64,000 bases of DNA from Pythium myriotylum (Eukaryota; Oomycota; Peronosporomycetes; Pythiales; Pythiaceae). This document shows, piece after piece, positions 1 through 10,500 of this stretch (within the stretch, counting starts at the first letter, position 1; every line of letters starts with the position of its first letter). Made by a program: the position numbers and the translations under genes. The notes beneath the pieces are model-generated. The model was given only the letters and a program-made list of their open reading frames with translations. It was not told the DNA's origin and did no database searches. The stretch is from positions 806,001 through 870,000 of the forward strand of contig JALJCQ010000024.1 of assembly GCA_023091665.1 (NCBI GenBank). Reading direction: 5' to 3'.

Positions 1-2
1 CG

Positions 3-104
3 TGCTGCGCCGCCGACGAGTTCCGACTCACCAAGAGCAAGTGCCAGAAGTGCACGCCCGGGACGATCGGAGCCGCCAACGGATACGCGTGCGTACCGAT
101 CTGA
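3..104 (+). CDS. 3' end of ricin-B-like secreted protein, copy C (partial)
   Basis: Only the last 33 codons are in the window; the gene runs off the left edge. The peptide has the Cys-rich tail seen at the C termini of the two full lectin genes in this window: CCAADEF, then CQKC, then GTIGAANGYACVP, ending in TGA at 102-104. The tail resembles short extracellular Cys-rich modules of the ephrin-receptor/GCC2-GCC3 type, which is inference. The first 65 bases or so of 3' flank also match the 3' flank of copy A (3066 downward), so C and A are tail-to-tail paralogues around the calpain pseudogene. Confidence 0.85.
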   Translation, partial: CCAADEFRLTKSKCQKCTPGTIGAANGYACVPI

Positions 105-358
105 TCGACCAAGTAACAGAGCACTGGGCACTCGGCGGAAGGTGTAGATTAGTGCTAGGGTCGTTTGTCCGTTCAGGCTCGTTGTTGAACATGCACATTG
201 AAGATTGTTCGTGCAAGCTGTATTGTTTATGTGCACCCTGATGGAGTATATAGACATGCACTGTTTATGTGCATGCCGATTGTGTATATAAAAAGGCTCC
301 AAGGTGTGCATAGAAAGACACTATGATGTACATAGAAAGGCACTACGTGCTTCATTGC
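105..358. other. intergenic, short direct repeats
   Basis: This holds the 3' flank of lectin copy C and the 3' flank of the calpain gene. Two short direct repeats are visible: TGTTTATGTGCA at 224-235 and 262-273, and CATAGAAAGRCACTA at about 309-323 and 331-345. I see no gene here. Confidence 0.5.
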
Positions 359-2401
359 TCACGGTTGATCGAAGCTGTTAGAGAGGAACGCGTTTTGCAT
401 CGGCGAGGCATTGAGAAAGGCAAGCACGCTGCTGTCGTCTGGGTCAAGTGGGTGAATCGAATCAGTCGCATGAAGAGCCTTGACCTCGAGATCTGGATCC
501 TTGGCGTAGACGCGGATGCCGATCACTGCCGTTGTGTCCTCCTCCGAGTGGTCCTCTTCCTCCTCCTCGTCCTGCTCTGCAGCGGCCTCGTCGGACTCTT
601 CTTCGCCGTCCTGAGGTGCACCGTCGCCCTCGCCATCGGTTTCGTTTTCGCCCTCTTCCTCCTTGGACGCTTTCGACACGGGAGCAGGGGTCTTCTTGGC
701 TTTCTTGGCTGTGGTCTGCTTCTGCGTCTCCTCAGCAGGCTCTTCCTCGACCTCTTCGACGTCGCTTCCTTCGTTCAGTGCTGCCTCTCCGACAAAGCCC
801 TTGGCGTATGCGTAGTCGAAGTTGCGTGCAACTGTGAGGAACTTGTCCGACTGCTCCTTTCTGTACTTGTCGATGTACGCGCCGCGGCGAGTGCAGCCGG
901 ATAAGGCTCTCGTAACGCGGAAGCTCACGATCCACGTGCCGGCCTCCAAGTTGACCTCTTTGTTGACACTTCGCCACATCGACAGCGATCGCTTCGATCG
1001 AGCAAAGTACTCGGCCTCTCCTTCGCGGCGTACGCGGAAATCGAGGTAGAAGATGTACTGGCCTTCAAGGCCAGCAAAGTACCGCTCGTCCGGTTGCTGC
1101 AGCACAATGGTGACTGGCCCGCTCTCGGACAAAGTGATGGAGAATTCCTGCTCCGAAAACTGAGCTGGCCATGGCACGTAGCACTGCGTCCACGCCTGGG
1201 CGACGGTCCACTCTGACGAGAACACGCGTGTGCGGTTGAGTGACGTGAAGATGCCAAGGAAGTCTTCATACGACATCCAGAAGGCACCGTCGTCGCCAAA
1301 CTGGTGCTCAAGCAACGTCATCTACTCCGCCGTCCACTCGGAAGAGCCGTCGCTCCAAGGGCCTGACCACTCCCCGAGGCCCCACGGGTTGCGGACCTTC
1401 ACAAGTCGCTTCCCGTTTACTTCGACGGCCTTGAGCACCGAGTACGCGTGCCCCGTGTGGATACCGTTGATGTCGGAGGCTGCGACGCCGGAGATCTGTC
1501 CGGCAAAAAGCAGTTCCTTGTTTACCTTGATGAGCTCCTCGTTCCAGAACACGTCGCGATCGAGGATGTCGGCCGTGACCACTTCGCTCGTCACACCGCC
1601 AGTCAAGTCTTCCACAGCTTCGCCCGTGAAGCCTCCATCGATCGCTGCATAGTCGCCGTGGGCCTTGGCGTACGCCTTCTCAAGCAACGGAAGCCACGTC
1701 TCGTTCGAGTCGGCACAGTGGCCGAAGTGAAGCGCACTAGAGCCTCGCAATAGCGCGCGCGCGTACTCCTTCTCAGTCGCGAAGGCGGCCTTCATCGACT
1801 CGTCTGCTTCGGCGTACGGCGGGTGCGTGAGAAAAAGCTGGTCGTCGATGACCTCAGAGATCCACTCGCCGTCGCGGAAAAAGATGAAACCATACACGCC
1901 CACTTTCTCGTCGCGCGCGGCACAGATGCTCTCAAGTAGCGAAGGCATGTTGGCGACCGTAGCAAGCGCGGCGAGGAACCAACAGTCGCCCACCCTGCCC
2001 TGCTTGATGTCGCCGGCGTCGATGCCGTCCACAATGAACTTGGGGTCGTCGAAGATCTCACCCACGCGTTTGAACGACGACGGGCAGTCCACGGCTTCGC
2101 CCTCGCCCGTTTCTTGCTTGAGACCTTCCAGACAGTCAGCAGGCATGTTCATGAGGTCGAAGTGTGGGTCGCGGTACTTGACATTGTCCATGCGACACTC
2201 GCGTGAGATCTTCTCGACCTTGAGACGGCACTCGCGGATCGCGGCGTCGCGGCTCTCGGTCGCTGCGAGCGTGTGGACGCCGCGCGGCACGTTCATCTCC
2301 GTGAGATCGTGGACCACGAGGCCTTCGATGGCGTTTTTATTCTTGTTGGCCTTGGCGAGCAGCTTGTTCTTAGCCACGAGAACTGTCCAGCTCGCGGTCA
2401 T
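359..2401 (-). pseudogene. calpain-family cysteine protease with internal amber codon
   Basis: Calpains (peptidase family C2) are intracellular, usually calcium-regulated proteases. From the ATG at 2401 the frame encodes the papain-like core with all three catalytic residues: Cys140 in VGDCWFLAAL, His318 in GIHTGHAYS and Asn338 in VRNPWG. The frame is cut by TAG at 1324-1322 (codon 360), straight after WTAE. It then continues in the same frame for 320 codons through FGDDGAFWMSYEDF, the usual end of the protease core, then a calpain beta-sandwich-like region and a long Glu/Asp-rich tail, to TGA at 361-359. The break falls inside a conserved block, so the downstream ATG at 1321 is not a natural start. 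An upstream ATG at 2557 was rejected because the extra 52 residues are unlike calpains. Either this is a single-mutation pseudogene, the stop is read through, or it is a sequence error. Confidence 0.8.
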
Positions 2402-2859
2402 TGTCGTTGAGTAGCTTGGAAGGAAATCGATGTGGATGAGACGAGGAGAATTGGGGAATGCGATCTCGGAGCGGCTAGCGAGACGGACTGCCGCGGGGTG
2501 TGGATCCCAGCCAGAGTATCGGATGTGTGTTGATGGATTGCGCGAGCATGGAGCCACGAACCCATTACTCGGGTCAGTTGCTTACTAGAACTCATTCGGT
2601 ACGACGAAACAATGCCACCGGCCATGTGATTGGCTCAGTCGGAATCAAACTCAGCTCTCAGCTGACAGCTAGTTTACCAATCGCTACTGAGTTTTGCCCG
2701 CTGAGTTGAGCAGCCTGTGTGGAGCTCAGTAGCTTTCAGTGGAACGACCGCTTGTTCTGAATGAGTTCGAGTCAACCCAACCTAGTCGTGAAGTTGGGTT
2801 AACTCTTCAGTTCGCCGGAGATTGCGCACAACTCGTTCACGTATTTTCGGAGTAAGCCA

Positions 2860-2910
2860 AGTTGTGGGCGAACTTGAGCGAACTAGCCTCGCTTAAGTTC
2901 ACCCACAACT
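2860..2910. repeat. 22-bp imperfect inverted repeat (hairpin)
   Basis: The arms 2860-2881 and 2889-2910 pair at 20 of 22 positions around a 7-base loop. The arms begin AGTTGTGGGCGAACTTGAGC and end TTCACCCACAACT. The right arm abuts and slightly overlaps a calpain gene fragment, so this may mark a rearrangement end or a small foldback element. Confidence 0.7.
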
Positions 2911-2982
2911 GCTTTTTGCAGGACCAATCTACGGCGTGGCAGCCTCGGGCATCAATGGTATCCACACAGGACATGCGCATTA
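2907..2982 (+). pseudogene. 76-bp calpain gene fragment
   Basis: Translated on the + strand this piece reads GVAASGINGIHTGHA. It matches the catalytic-His block of the calpain pseudogene (about 1517-1440 on the - strand), including the preceding CTGCTTTTTGC bases. It is inverted relative to the main calpain copy and about 500 bases beyond its start codon. It differs at several bases, so it is an old or paralogous fragment rather than a fresh copy. It carries no gene function. Confidence 0.8.
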
Positions 2983-3066
2983 TCAACAACAAATTTGTAG
3001 ACAAGAACGACCCTAGCGCTACTCTACACCTTCCGCCGAGTGCCCAGTGCTCTGTTACTTGGTCGA

Positions 3067-6000
3067 TCAGATCGGTACGCACGCGTATCCGTTGGCGGCT
3101 CCGATCGTCCCGGGCGAGCACTTCTGGCACTTGCTCTTGGAGAGTCGGAACTCGTCGGCGGCGCAGCACGTCGAGCCCATCAATTCCACTTTCTCCGCCG
3201 GCTGATCGGCCTCCGCGCTTTCCATCAGCGTGTTCTGCGAGCCGCTGATCTGAACGACTTGCAGGTCGGCGATGAGCATGAGGTCGCCGACAGTTGGCGT
3301 CTTGGTGGCGTTGCCCATCGCTGTGGTGTTGAGTCGGGGCTTGGGTACGAGCAGGTCCAACGCACCGCCTGTGGGAGTGCCAAAGTTGGCAGTGATGCGC
3401 CACGAAGAGAAGAGGCTCGGGAGAAGCCGCTTCTGGTTCTGGATTTGGCTCGTTCCTCTCTCTCGCATGCACACGTCAGACGTCGAGTCGTCCTGCACAC
3501 ACAGCGCGCGCTCGTCGTACGGGTTAGTGACGTAGTTCTCGTCCGAGCAGCGGGAGACACCGTACGTGGCGCCGGTCGTAAATGTCTGCGAAGGGAGGTA
3601 GTACTCGCGTCGTGGGGTCGCGGCATCCAAGTACTGCTGCTCTGTCGTCTCGACGTAAATAGCTGTTGTGAGGCTCGCGGAGGACGGATCGCCGGCAGAA
3701 GCGTCGGTGGCCAGAGGAAGATATAACGTGAATGACTCGAGGTACACGCGCGGTGCCTTGTTCGCAACCGTGGTCGCAGGGAGCCAGCCGTACTTCTTGA
3801 GCCAGTCCAAGTCCCAGGTTGGCAGGGTGAAATACACGGGATCGCCACGTCGGAGGCGAGCAAGGTCGACGTAAGGGTACGGACGGTTGCTCGTATCGCT
3901 GTACGTGGGCTTCGTAGGAAGCAGTCCTCGCACCACCGAGCTCTTGTACGTTGGCGGACTCCACGACCGCATCTGAAGAACTTGAGAGAGCGTGAAGTAG
4001 GTGCGAGAAGAGTCAGTTCCGCACATTGGCGGCGCGACGCCACCGTTTTTGAACTCGTAGAATTTGCAGAACTGGAACGCGGCCTCCTGGAGTTGGTAGT
4101 CGAGCACGAGCTTGGTCAGCGCTGCATAGGTCATCGCGTAGTAAGGTTCGTTCGTCGCTGTGTCTGCTTGCTGCAGCTCGCGGTGACGGAGCCGGCGGGA
4201 GCTGCCAGAGGCTTTATCGGTCACGCTTTTGGCTCTGCTGCACTCCATTCCCGAGGCTGCGAGCTGCGCCAAGTTGCTCCGCATCTCGTCCATGTAGCGC
4301 ACGGCGTCGGTAAAGCGATCGGCGACGCCACCAGCCGAGTTCCGGAGATCGTAGCACATGTCGAGGGCCTTGACACCTTCCTCGGAGGTGAAGGGCGACT
4401 CGGACTGGCGAATCATCTCCAGGTTCTTGCATGTGATGTCGAGCACTGTGTACACATCCTGCATGAGACTTCCAACTTCGTTCTGTCTGTAGTTTGCCAG
4501 CACGCCGCTGTACTCATCGGATGTGAAGCTCGAAATGATGTCAAGGTCGGCGCTGCCAGCGACGATGAGCGCGTAGTTGACCATCTTGGCCGGGTCGGTC
4601 GTCTCCATGCCGACCATGTTGTCTGCCACTTTCAGGATCTTGTCGCCTGTCGTCTTCATCAGCTCGGTCGCTTTCTTCATCTCGTCCTGCGCGGCATCTA
4701 CTTTCTTGAGCTCCGCGATCGAATTCTTGAGATCGTCGAAGCCATCAAACACCCCGCCCACAAGGCCTGCGGCGTCTCCTTTGCTGATCCCACTGCTGCC
4801 TTTCCCAGGCAACTTACCCGCCTTCGCGACGCTCTTCGCGAGCATGGCTGGGCGCGCTAACACGCTGTACCCAACCTCTAAGCCTGCGACAATTGACCAA
4901 ATCAGCTTCTCCACCCAGAGCTCATGCACTAACTTGGACGTCTTCGAGCCGAGATCGGTCAAGTCTTTCAGCATGGGACCCGTCTGGCTCTCCAGATCGT
5001 TGAGTGTGGCGCTGTACTTGCTGCGTGCAAGTGCGAACGAGCTGTTGGCCGTCGCTGAGGTCACGCACGAACCCTTCTGGATCTCGGCTTGCACCTTGGC
5101 ACTATCCCGGATATCCTGCTTGAGTACGGCAGTGCTGGCCGTGATGTCTTTCTGCGTGGTCTCACCCATGGAGTACAGACTGTTGTACTGGGTTTCCATA
5201 ACGGCAGAGATCCACATACCAGCGCTCTCCACGTTGCTCTTGATGCCATTCATCTCGCTCGTGATGTGGGTCTTGAGCTCGGCCGCCTTTTGCACAACAG
5301 TCTGTCTCGTCGCTTGCCCTTCTTCCCGCACGACGCCGATGATCTCGGCCGACTTGACATCAATTCGGTTTTGGATGTTCTGCGATTCCTGCCGCACGAC
5401 TTGCCGCGTTTGCGCACTCTCGTCACGCACGACGTTGATGATCTGGTTCGTCTTCTGGTCAATGAATACACGCGTGGACTGACCTTCCTCGCGCACGACA
5501 CCGATAATCTGATTGCCCTTGACGTCAATAAACTCCCGCAAACCACTGGCTTCGTTGCTCATGTGCGACTTGAGTTCCTCAGTCTTTGCCGCGATGAAGC
5601 CTCGCGTGCGATCGGCCTCGGCGCCGATCTGGTACTTGAGCTCCTGCTTGCTGTCTTCAATCGCGCCGAGGATCGCTTGGCCGGTGGCGTCGAGTCGTTG
5701 GCTCAGCTCTCGCGAGCTCTTGTAGATGTCCTGGCGGATCGTCGCGGCCTTCTCACCAACTTCGTTGTAGAGCACGGTCGTACTCTCGGCGATCGAATTC
5801 TGTAACGACCGACCGACGCTACCGATTTGATCCGCGATGTACTTCCGCAGGTTGTCGACGCTTTCAGAGACAGTAGCTGTGTGAGCATCGATTTGCTTCT
5901 TCAAACTCGTCATCTCGGTCTTGATAGTATCGCCGATCCGGTTCGCGACAGTCTGAAGCGTGGAGATGATCTCGTACTGCTTCTTCTCTTGATCGATCAC

Positions 6001-8877
6001 GTCGAGCTTCTTGCGCACGTCGACCTCGAGCACGTCGTCGAGGTGCACGACATTGTTGCGGCGCTGGCGCTCGAAGCGCAACACGGACTGGAGACCGAAG
6101 TGGAAGGTCTCGAGCTGGCAGAGCGAGAGCGGCGCGCGAGCGAGATCGTCGCAGACCATCGGCGCGACGAACTCGACGAGCACGGGGAAGTCGCTGGTCG
6201 TGTAATTGTTGATGGGCCCGACGAGCGGGAGCTGGCTCAGCGGCAGTGTCATGTAGGCGTCGAGCGAGTCCATGTCGCGGCTCTCGGCCATCTGCAGCAG
6301 CCGCGCGTAGTGGTGCGACGTCACCTGGTCGCTAAGGAATCGCACCTGCGTCTCGAGTGTCGCGACGTTGGGGGCGTTGGCGCCAAAGAGCGCGTAGAGC
6401 ACGAACGCGGGAAGATAGAGCGCTGGGTCGGACGCGCGAGCTAGCACGGCGTCGGGCAGCACGTCGACGTAGGACGAGCGGAACATGAGCAGACTCATGA
6501 GGCGCGACCAGACAGAGCCACTGGCCTTGGCGAACGGCGAGGTCGTGAAGGTCTGCACGACGCGGCGACCGAGTGTGAGCGTCGAGTTGCCGATGGCCGA
6601 CGCGCCTTCGACCGCGAGGCGGTAGCGGAAGGCCACGAACTGGTCGATGAGCTGGAAGTACTGCGCGAGCGCGCACATTTTGAGGTCGAGCGGCACGGCG
6701 CGGCAGACGGCGACGAGCGCGCCGCCGAGCTGGTCGAAGTCGTCGAGCGAGCCGTCGACGCTGGCCTCGACGAGCAGCGCGTTGTTGGAGAAGATGCGGT
6801 CCACGAGCACTTCGAAGCGCGCGGCGTAGAGCTGGTCGCTGAAGACGGCGACGAACGGCGTGATGGCCTCGAGCGTCTTACCCTTGGTGTCGGCGGCGGC
6901 GACGAGCACGGACGCGAGCAGCAAAAAGTCCTTGGTCTGAGCGGTCTGGTAAAGCACCTTGGCCGGCACGGCGTAGTTCTTGAGCGTCGCCGTGTCGAAG
7001 AGGAACTGCAGCAGGAACGTCTTGGCGGCTTCAACCTCGGTCGCGATTGCGCTCACGAGCGCCTTGTCGGCCTCGCTCACGACGGCCGCCGCGGCCGAGA
7101 GCACGCGCGACGTGAGGAACTTGTCTTCGAGCGCGGCGTCGAGCAACGCGCTGGTCGTGTCGAAGAGCCCTGCCACGGGACCCGACACGGACGCGAAGAT
7201 GTTGGTACGGAAGATCTGCGACGGCGCGCCGCTGCAGGCTGCGAGCGAGACAATCGAGGTCGACAGGGTCCAGTCGAGGCACTTGTCAGCGGCCTGTCGA
7301 GGGACAATCGCCCCGGTGCCTGTGGGCTTCCACTTCTGACCGGCGCTGCCGTCGCACGCGGTCGCCGTGACTCCAGCGCCACTCACGGCGAGACACTTGC
7401 CGTCGACACGCAGCTCGTTGGCGCGGGTGAACTCCCAGACGTGGCTGCGCTGTGACGCACACCGGGCCACGACCACGCGCGAGCCGTCAATGGCGACGCA
7501 GTTGCTGCCGAGCACGCCACTCGCGGCCGTGATCGTGTCGCGGAAGGAGCCGAGCACGCGCGAGTGGAACTGCTGCGTGGGCAGCTTCTGGCAGTCGTGC
7601 AGGTAGACGCCGCCGCCGTCGAAGGCCGCCGTGAGACACTTGGTCGCGAGCACGCGCCACTCGCCGGCGCCGTTGCGGAAGCCCATGGGATGGAGCTCGC
7701 CAGTCGTGGTGGCGCGCCACTTCTGGAGCCCCGACGAGACCGAGCACGGCACCATGGAGACGCCGAACTCGTCCTCGCTGAGAGCGAGACACATGCCGTT
7801 CATCATGCTGCGCACCTGGTCGTCAGGCGTGAGCTGCCACATCTGGTTGGCGCGGCCGTGGCACGAGTAGACGTAGGCCTTGTTGGTGTCGTAGTTGTAG
7901 TCGAGGCAGTTCTGGCCCTCGCGGAACCAGCCGACCGTGATGAGATCCTGGCTCTTGGGCTTGAGGCCGTCCGAGACGAACTGCTGGTTGGACTGGTCAG
8001 CGCAATCGGCGAGCGTGAGCACGCGGAAGTTGTCGGTGGACGCGGCGAGACACTTGGTGTCCATGCTCACGAAGGAGCCGTCCGCGGCCTGGAACCCCCA
8101 CGGCTGAATGTGGCCGTCGGTCTGCACGATCCACTTTTGCTTGGCGAGTCCGGAGCAATCACGCACCGAGACGACGAGCTTATCGTCGTACTCGAGACAT
8201 TTCTTGCCGCCCATGGTGCGCAGCTCGTCCTTGGCCGTGAAGGCCCAGCGCTGATTGGGCTGGCCGTGGCAGTCGTAGATGTAGGGCGTGTCGACGAGGT
8301 TGAAGTCGACGCAGTTGTGGCCGTCGGCCCACGGACCTTTGACCTGGAGCACGTCGTCGCCGTCGATGGGGAAGGCGTCGCCGGAGAACTTTTGGTTGGG
8401 TCCGCCATGGCAGCCGTGCATGACAAGGCGGCCGTCGGGCTGCGACGCGTCGACGCAGAAGCCGAGCGCCATCTCCCACTCGCCCGTGTGTAGACGGAAG
8501 CCCTGGGGCTTGATCTGGCCCTGCGAGAGGAACCATTTCTGGCGGCGCGTGGCGTCGCACGGCGCGATGAGCAGGCGGTCGCCCGACTCGGGCTTCTCGA
8601 AGCACTGGTTGTCGAGGTTGCGCACGAGCCCGTCGGGTGTGAGCTCCCACTGCTGGTTGCGCTCGCCGTGGCACTGGTAGATGTAGGCGTAGTCGGCGCC
8701 CCAGGCCTGGTCGACGCAGTTCTTGCCGTCGGTCCAGGCGCCGTTCTTGAGCAGACTGGCGGCGTGGACTGTGGACGACGAGTCGAGCATCGCGGCAGCA
8801 GCGGCGACGGCGGCGGTGGCGGTAGTCACGCGAAGGCGCGAGCGAGCCAGCGTCGCAGACGCGTGTGCTTGGGTCAT
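3067..8877 (-). CDS. large secreted ricin-B-like (beta-trefoil) protein with coiled coil, copy A
   Basis: The predicted protein is 1936 aa with no visible intron. Residues 1-40 look like a weak signal peptide (Ala-rich core ending STVHA). Residues 42-555 carry twelve QxW-like repeats (NQQW, RQKW, NQRW, KQKW, NQMW, LQKW, GQKW and variants) and recurrent YxCHGxxNQxW blocks, consistent with about four beta-trefoil sugar-binding domains. Residues 560-950 are helical and of no family I recognise. From about 955 to 1260 there is a long amphipathic coiled coil with 22-residue repeats (IIGVVREEGQ and NVVRDESAQTR types). A hydrophobic stretch follows (IWSIVAGLEVGYSVLA), then a conserved C-terminal region and a Cys-rich tail (CQKC). 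There is no ricin A-chain-like enzyme domain. A surface, wall or secreted lectin is likely; the substrate is unknown. The first 952 codons lie in an inverted repeat shared with copy B. Confidence 0.85.
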   Translation of the reverse strand: MTQAHASATLARSRLRVTTATAAVAAAAAMLDSSSTVHAASLLKNGAWTDGKNCVDQAWGADYAYIYQCHGERNQQWELTPDGLVRNLDNQCFEKPESGDRLLIAPCDATRRQKWFLSQGQIKPQGFRLHTGEWEMALGFCVDASQPDGRLVMHGCHGGPNQKFSGDAFPIDGDDVLQVKGPWADGHNCVDFNLVDTPYIYDCHGQPNQRWAFTAKDELRTMGGKKCLEYDDKLVVSVRDCSGLAKQKWIVQTDGHIQPWGFQAADGSFVSMDTKCLAASTDNFRVLTLADCADQSNQQFVSDGLKPKSQDLITVGWFREGQNCLDYNYDTNKAYVYSCHGRANQMWQLTPDDQVRSMMNGMCLALSEDEFGVSMVPCSVSSGLQKWRATTTGELHPMGFRNGAGEWRVLATKCLTAAFDGGGVYLHDCQKLPTQQFHSRVLGSFRDTITAASGVLGSNCVAIDGSRVVVARCASQRSHVWEFTRANELRVDGKCLAVSGAGVTATACDGSAGQKWKPTGTGAIVPRQAADKCLDWTLSTSIVSLAACSGAPSQIFRTNIFASVSGPVAGLFDTTSALLDAALEDKFLTSRVLSAAAAVVSEADKALVSAIATEVEAAKTFLLQFLFDTATLKNYAVPAKVLYQTAQTKDFLLLASVLVAAADTKGKTLEAITPFVAVFSDQLYAARFEVLVDRIFSNNALLVEASVDGSLDDFDQLGGALVAVCRAVPLDLKMCALAQYFQLIDQFVAFRYRLAVEGASAIGNSTLTLGRRVVQTFTTSPFAKASGSVWSRLMSLLMFRSSYVDVLPDAVLARASDPALYLPAFVLYALFGANAPNVATLETQVRFLSDQVTSHHYARLLQMAESRDMDSLDAYMTLPLSQLPLVGPINNYTTSDFPVLVEFVAPMVCDDLARAPLSLCQLETFHFGLQSVLRFERQRRNNVVHLDDVLEVDVRKKLDVIDQEKKQYEIISTLQTVANRIGDTIKTEMTSLKKQIDAHTATVSESVDNLRKYIADQIGSVGRSLQNSIAESTTVLYNEVGEKAATIRQDIYKSSRELSQRLDATGQAILGAIEDSKQELKYQIGAEADRTRGFIAAKTEELKSHMSNEASGLREFIDVKGNQIIGVVREEGQSTRVFIDQKTNQIINVVRDESAQTRQVVRQESQNIQNRIDVKSAEIIGVVREEGQATRQTVVQKAAELKTHITSEMNGIKSNVESAGMWISAVMETQYNSLYSMGETTQKDITASTAVLKQDIRDSAKVQAEIQKGSCVTSATANSSFALARSKYSATLNDLESQTGPMLKDLTDLGSKTSKLVHELWVEKLIWSIVAGLEVGYSVLARPAMLAKSVAKAGKLPGKGSSGISKGDAAGLVGGVFDGFDDLKNSIAELKKVDAAQDEMKKATELMKTTGDKILKVADNMVGMETTDPAKMVNYALIVAGSADLDIISSFTSDEYSGVLANYRQNEVGSLMQDVYTVLDITCKNLEMIRQSESPFTSEEGVKALDMCYDLRNSAGGVADRFTDAVRYMDEMRSNLAQLAASGMECSRAKSVTDKASGSSRRLRHRELQQADTATNEPYYAMTYAALTKLVLDYQLQEAAFQFCKFYEFKNGGVAPPMCGTDSSRTYFTLSQVLQMRSWSPPTYKSSVVRGLLPTKPTYSDTSNRPYPYVDLARLRRGDPVYFTLPTWDLDWLKKYGWLPATTVANKAPRVYLESFTLYLPLATDASAGDPSSASLTTAIYVETTEQQYLDAATPRREYYLPSQTFTTGATYGVSRCSDENYVTNPYDERALCVQDDSTSDVCMRERGTSQIQNQKRLLPSLFSSWRITANFGTPTGGALDLLVPKPRLNTTAMGNATKTPTVGDLMLIADLQVVQISGSQNTLMESAEADQPAEKVELMGSTCCAADEFRLSKSKCQKCSPGTIGAANGYACVPI

Positions 8878-9647
8878 GGGCGATGCAGTAAACCGGTGCT
8901 GGCGGCTGGTGAGCGAGGGTAGTAGTCGGAGACGAGCAAGTCGGACGGAGGTCGCTGGTTGGCTGGTACTCCACGCTGGGGCTCGGCTCGGCTTGAGGGC
9001 TGGAGCGCCAATGTGGAAGTGAGGATGCGAAGGCGCAAGGATTCGAGGATCCGAGTTCGTCGATGGGGGAAGACTGAGGTAGGTCTCGGAAACAGAGCCT
9101 GCTCTGACAGACCAAGCAGGCTCTTCAGAGGGAGAGGGAGAGAACGAGGGGTCCAGGTGGAGCTTCTATGGAGATTGCAGAAGCGCGGCCTGGGAGCGCG
9201 TACCTCCGACGCATGACCAGAGTAGAGTCTCCCCATATATCAGTGAAATCCAGCGGCAGTGCGAGGTGTTTTGCTGGCGAACGCGTGACACTCGTGTGGA
9301 ATCCAGTTCGTCGAGCGCGTCGCGGTTGTGCGCAAGGCGAGGGTTTGGCGCTCGCGTTGATGGGAAGTTGCGGACGAGGCCTGTTGGCTCGTCGGCTTGG
9401 TTCAAGTGTGCGCACGTCGCACGGGATCTATTCCGTCGTGTGTGCGTGGTTTGTTTGCAAGAAGAGGAAAGAGCGGATGAGAGACCTAATATTTCACTCG
9501 TGGTGTACGCGACGAGGTGGTCGCGCGTGGACTAATTATTATACCCCCGCGAGTACTGTAGGATGGGCGGGAGATGCGAGAGGGGAGGGAGCGGTCGGAG
9601 GATGCTCGTCTGCGCGAGATGGTGGCGCGGAGGTCTTGTATTGGGAG
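6020..9647. repeat. left arm of 3.6-kb inverted repeat (lectin A 5' half and upstream)
   Basis: Through the coding part and most of the upstream flank, paired positions in this arm and in 12026-15646 add up to 21666, so there are no indels there. One 7-base insertion near 9539-9548 shifts the outermost 100 bases. The arm covers codons 1-952 of lectin A plus about 770 bases upstream. Identity appears nearly complete inside. It ends abruptly at 6019, where third-position differences begin, and becomes patchier beyond about 9540. Confidence 0.9.
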
Positions 9648-10500
9648 AGGTGGATGTCTTGTTCATCGTAACGACCGAAGTGGTGCACCTGGATACTGTT
9701 ATGTTGGCCTTTTTATGGGATTATGATCGTTGCAATTTGAGGGGTGGACAGAGAACGTCCATATATCATGGTGGATTAATCTGTCAGTCATCGCAACCGA
9801 CCACACGCTCTTTGTTCTTGCCATGAGAACATCGAAACGAATTCGGTGCCCGATTCGTCTGATTGGAACCGTCAGTGACGCTGACATGATACAGTAGTGA
9901 GTGCACCCTCCACGCAGCTCAAGTTGAGGCTTCTATGACTACCGAATTCGTTCCGACGGGTGGGCACGTTACAGTCGCGCAAAAATTTCTTTAATACTTC
10001 GAGTTCGTCTGCGGGAATCGACGGGTCTAAAACGTATTGATATCGCATTGACGCATGGACCCGTCAGCTTCAGGCTTGTTGAGATGCTCCAGCCGTGCCG
10101 AAACTCCCAACTCGGTCTCCAGTGTCGATGAAATTTGCGCGAAGCTGGATTCATTTCGCCACGTGCTGAGAACTGTACATATATCACGTGAAGAGGAAAC
10201 ATCCCCCCGATTGTTTCTTTGGGCAACCGTCACCTCTGATGACGTGAGAATCTGAGTGGATATCCCACAGCGATGGGAAGGAGATGCAGCTGCTGGGAGG
10301 CGTAGTCGTACGTAGGAGATAGTGTATCCAGTTGGAAATCGGTGAGCGATTTGCAACCGAATCGGATCGTCTGTGATGGTGCCTTAGTAGGTACGCGACA
10401 TGTCCCGTGCTCGGATGGGTGGTGAGCGCGGAGCATCCCGCGCCAAAGGGAATGGCGAGAACGACCCTCACAACGAAACGAGCACCTGGTCGATCAAGCC
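9648..10500. other. spacer of lectin inverted repeat, left part
   Basis: This is unique sequence between the inverted-repeat arm and the small secreted-protein gene. I see no convincing ORF, RNA gene or repeat. It should contain the promoter of the gene starting at 10501; only weak CTCA-type initiator words are visible. Confidence 0.4.

Larger units (their letters stand above)
2402..3066. other. intergenic between calpain pseudogene and lectin A
   Basis: This is the calpain 5' flank and the 3' flank of lectin gene A. It contains a hairpin-forming inverted repeat and a stray calpain fragment, both listed separately. The remainder (about 2560-2855) has repeated CTCAG/GAGTT words but no gene that I can support. 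Confidence 0.5.

Noticed and set aside
2402..2557. 52-residue N-terminal extension of the calpain
   Set aside because: It has no similarity to calpains, and the ATG at 2401 gives a natural start.
7564..8493. 309-codon frame antisense to lectin A (mirror at 13173-14102)
   Set aside because: Shadow of the beta-trefoil coding sequence; no independent evidence of expression.
3067..8877. Ricin-type ribosome-inactivating toxin
   Set aside because: Only the sugar-binding B-type repeats are present; no A-chain N-glycosidase domain or motif is visible.
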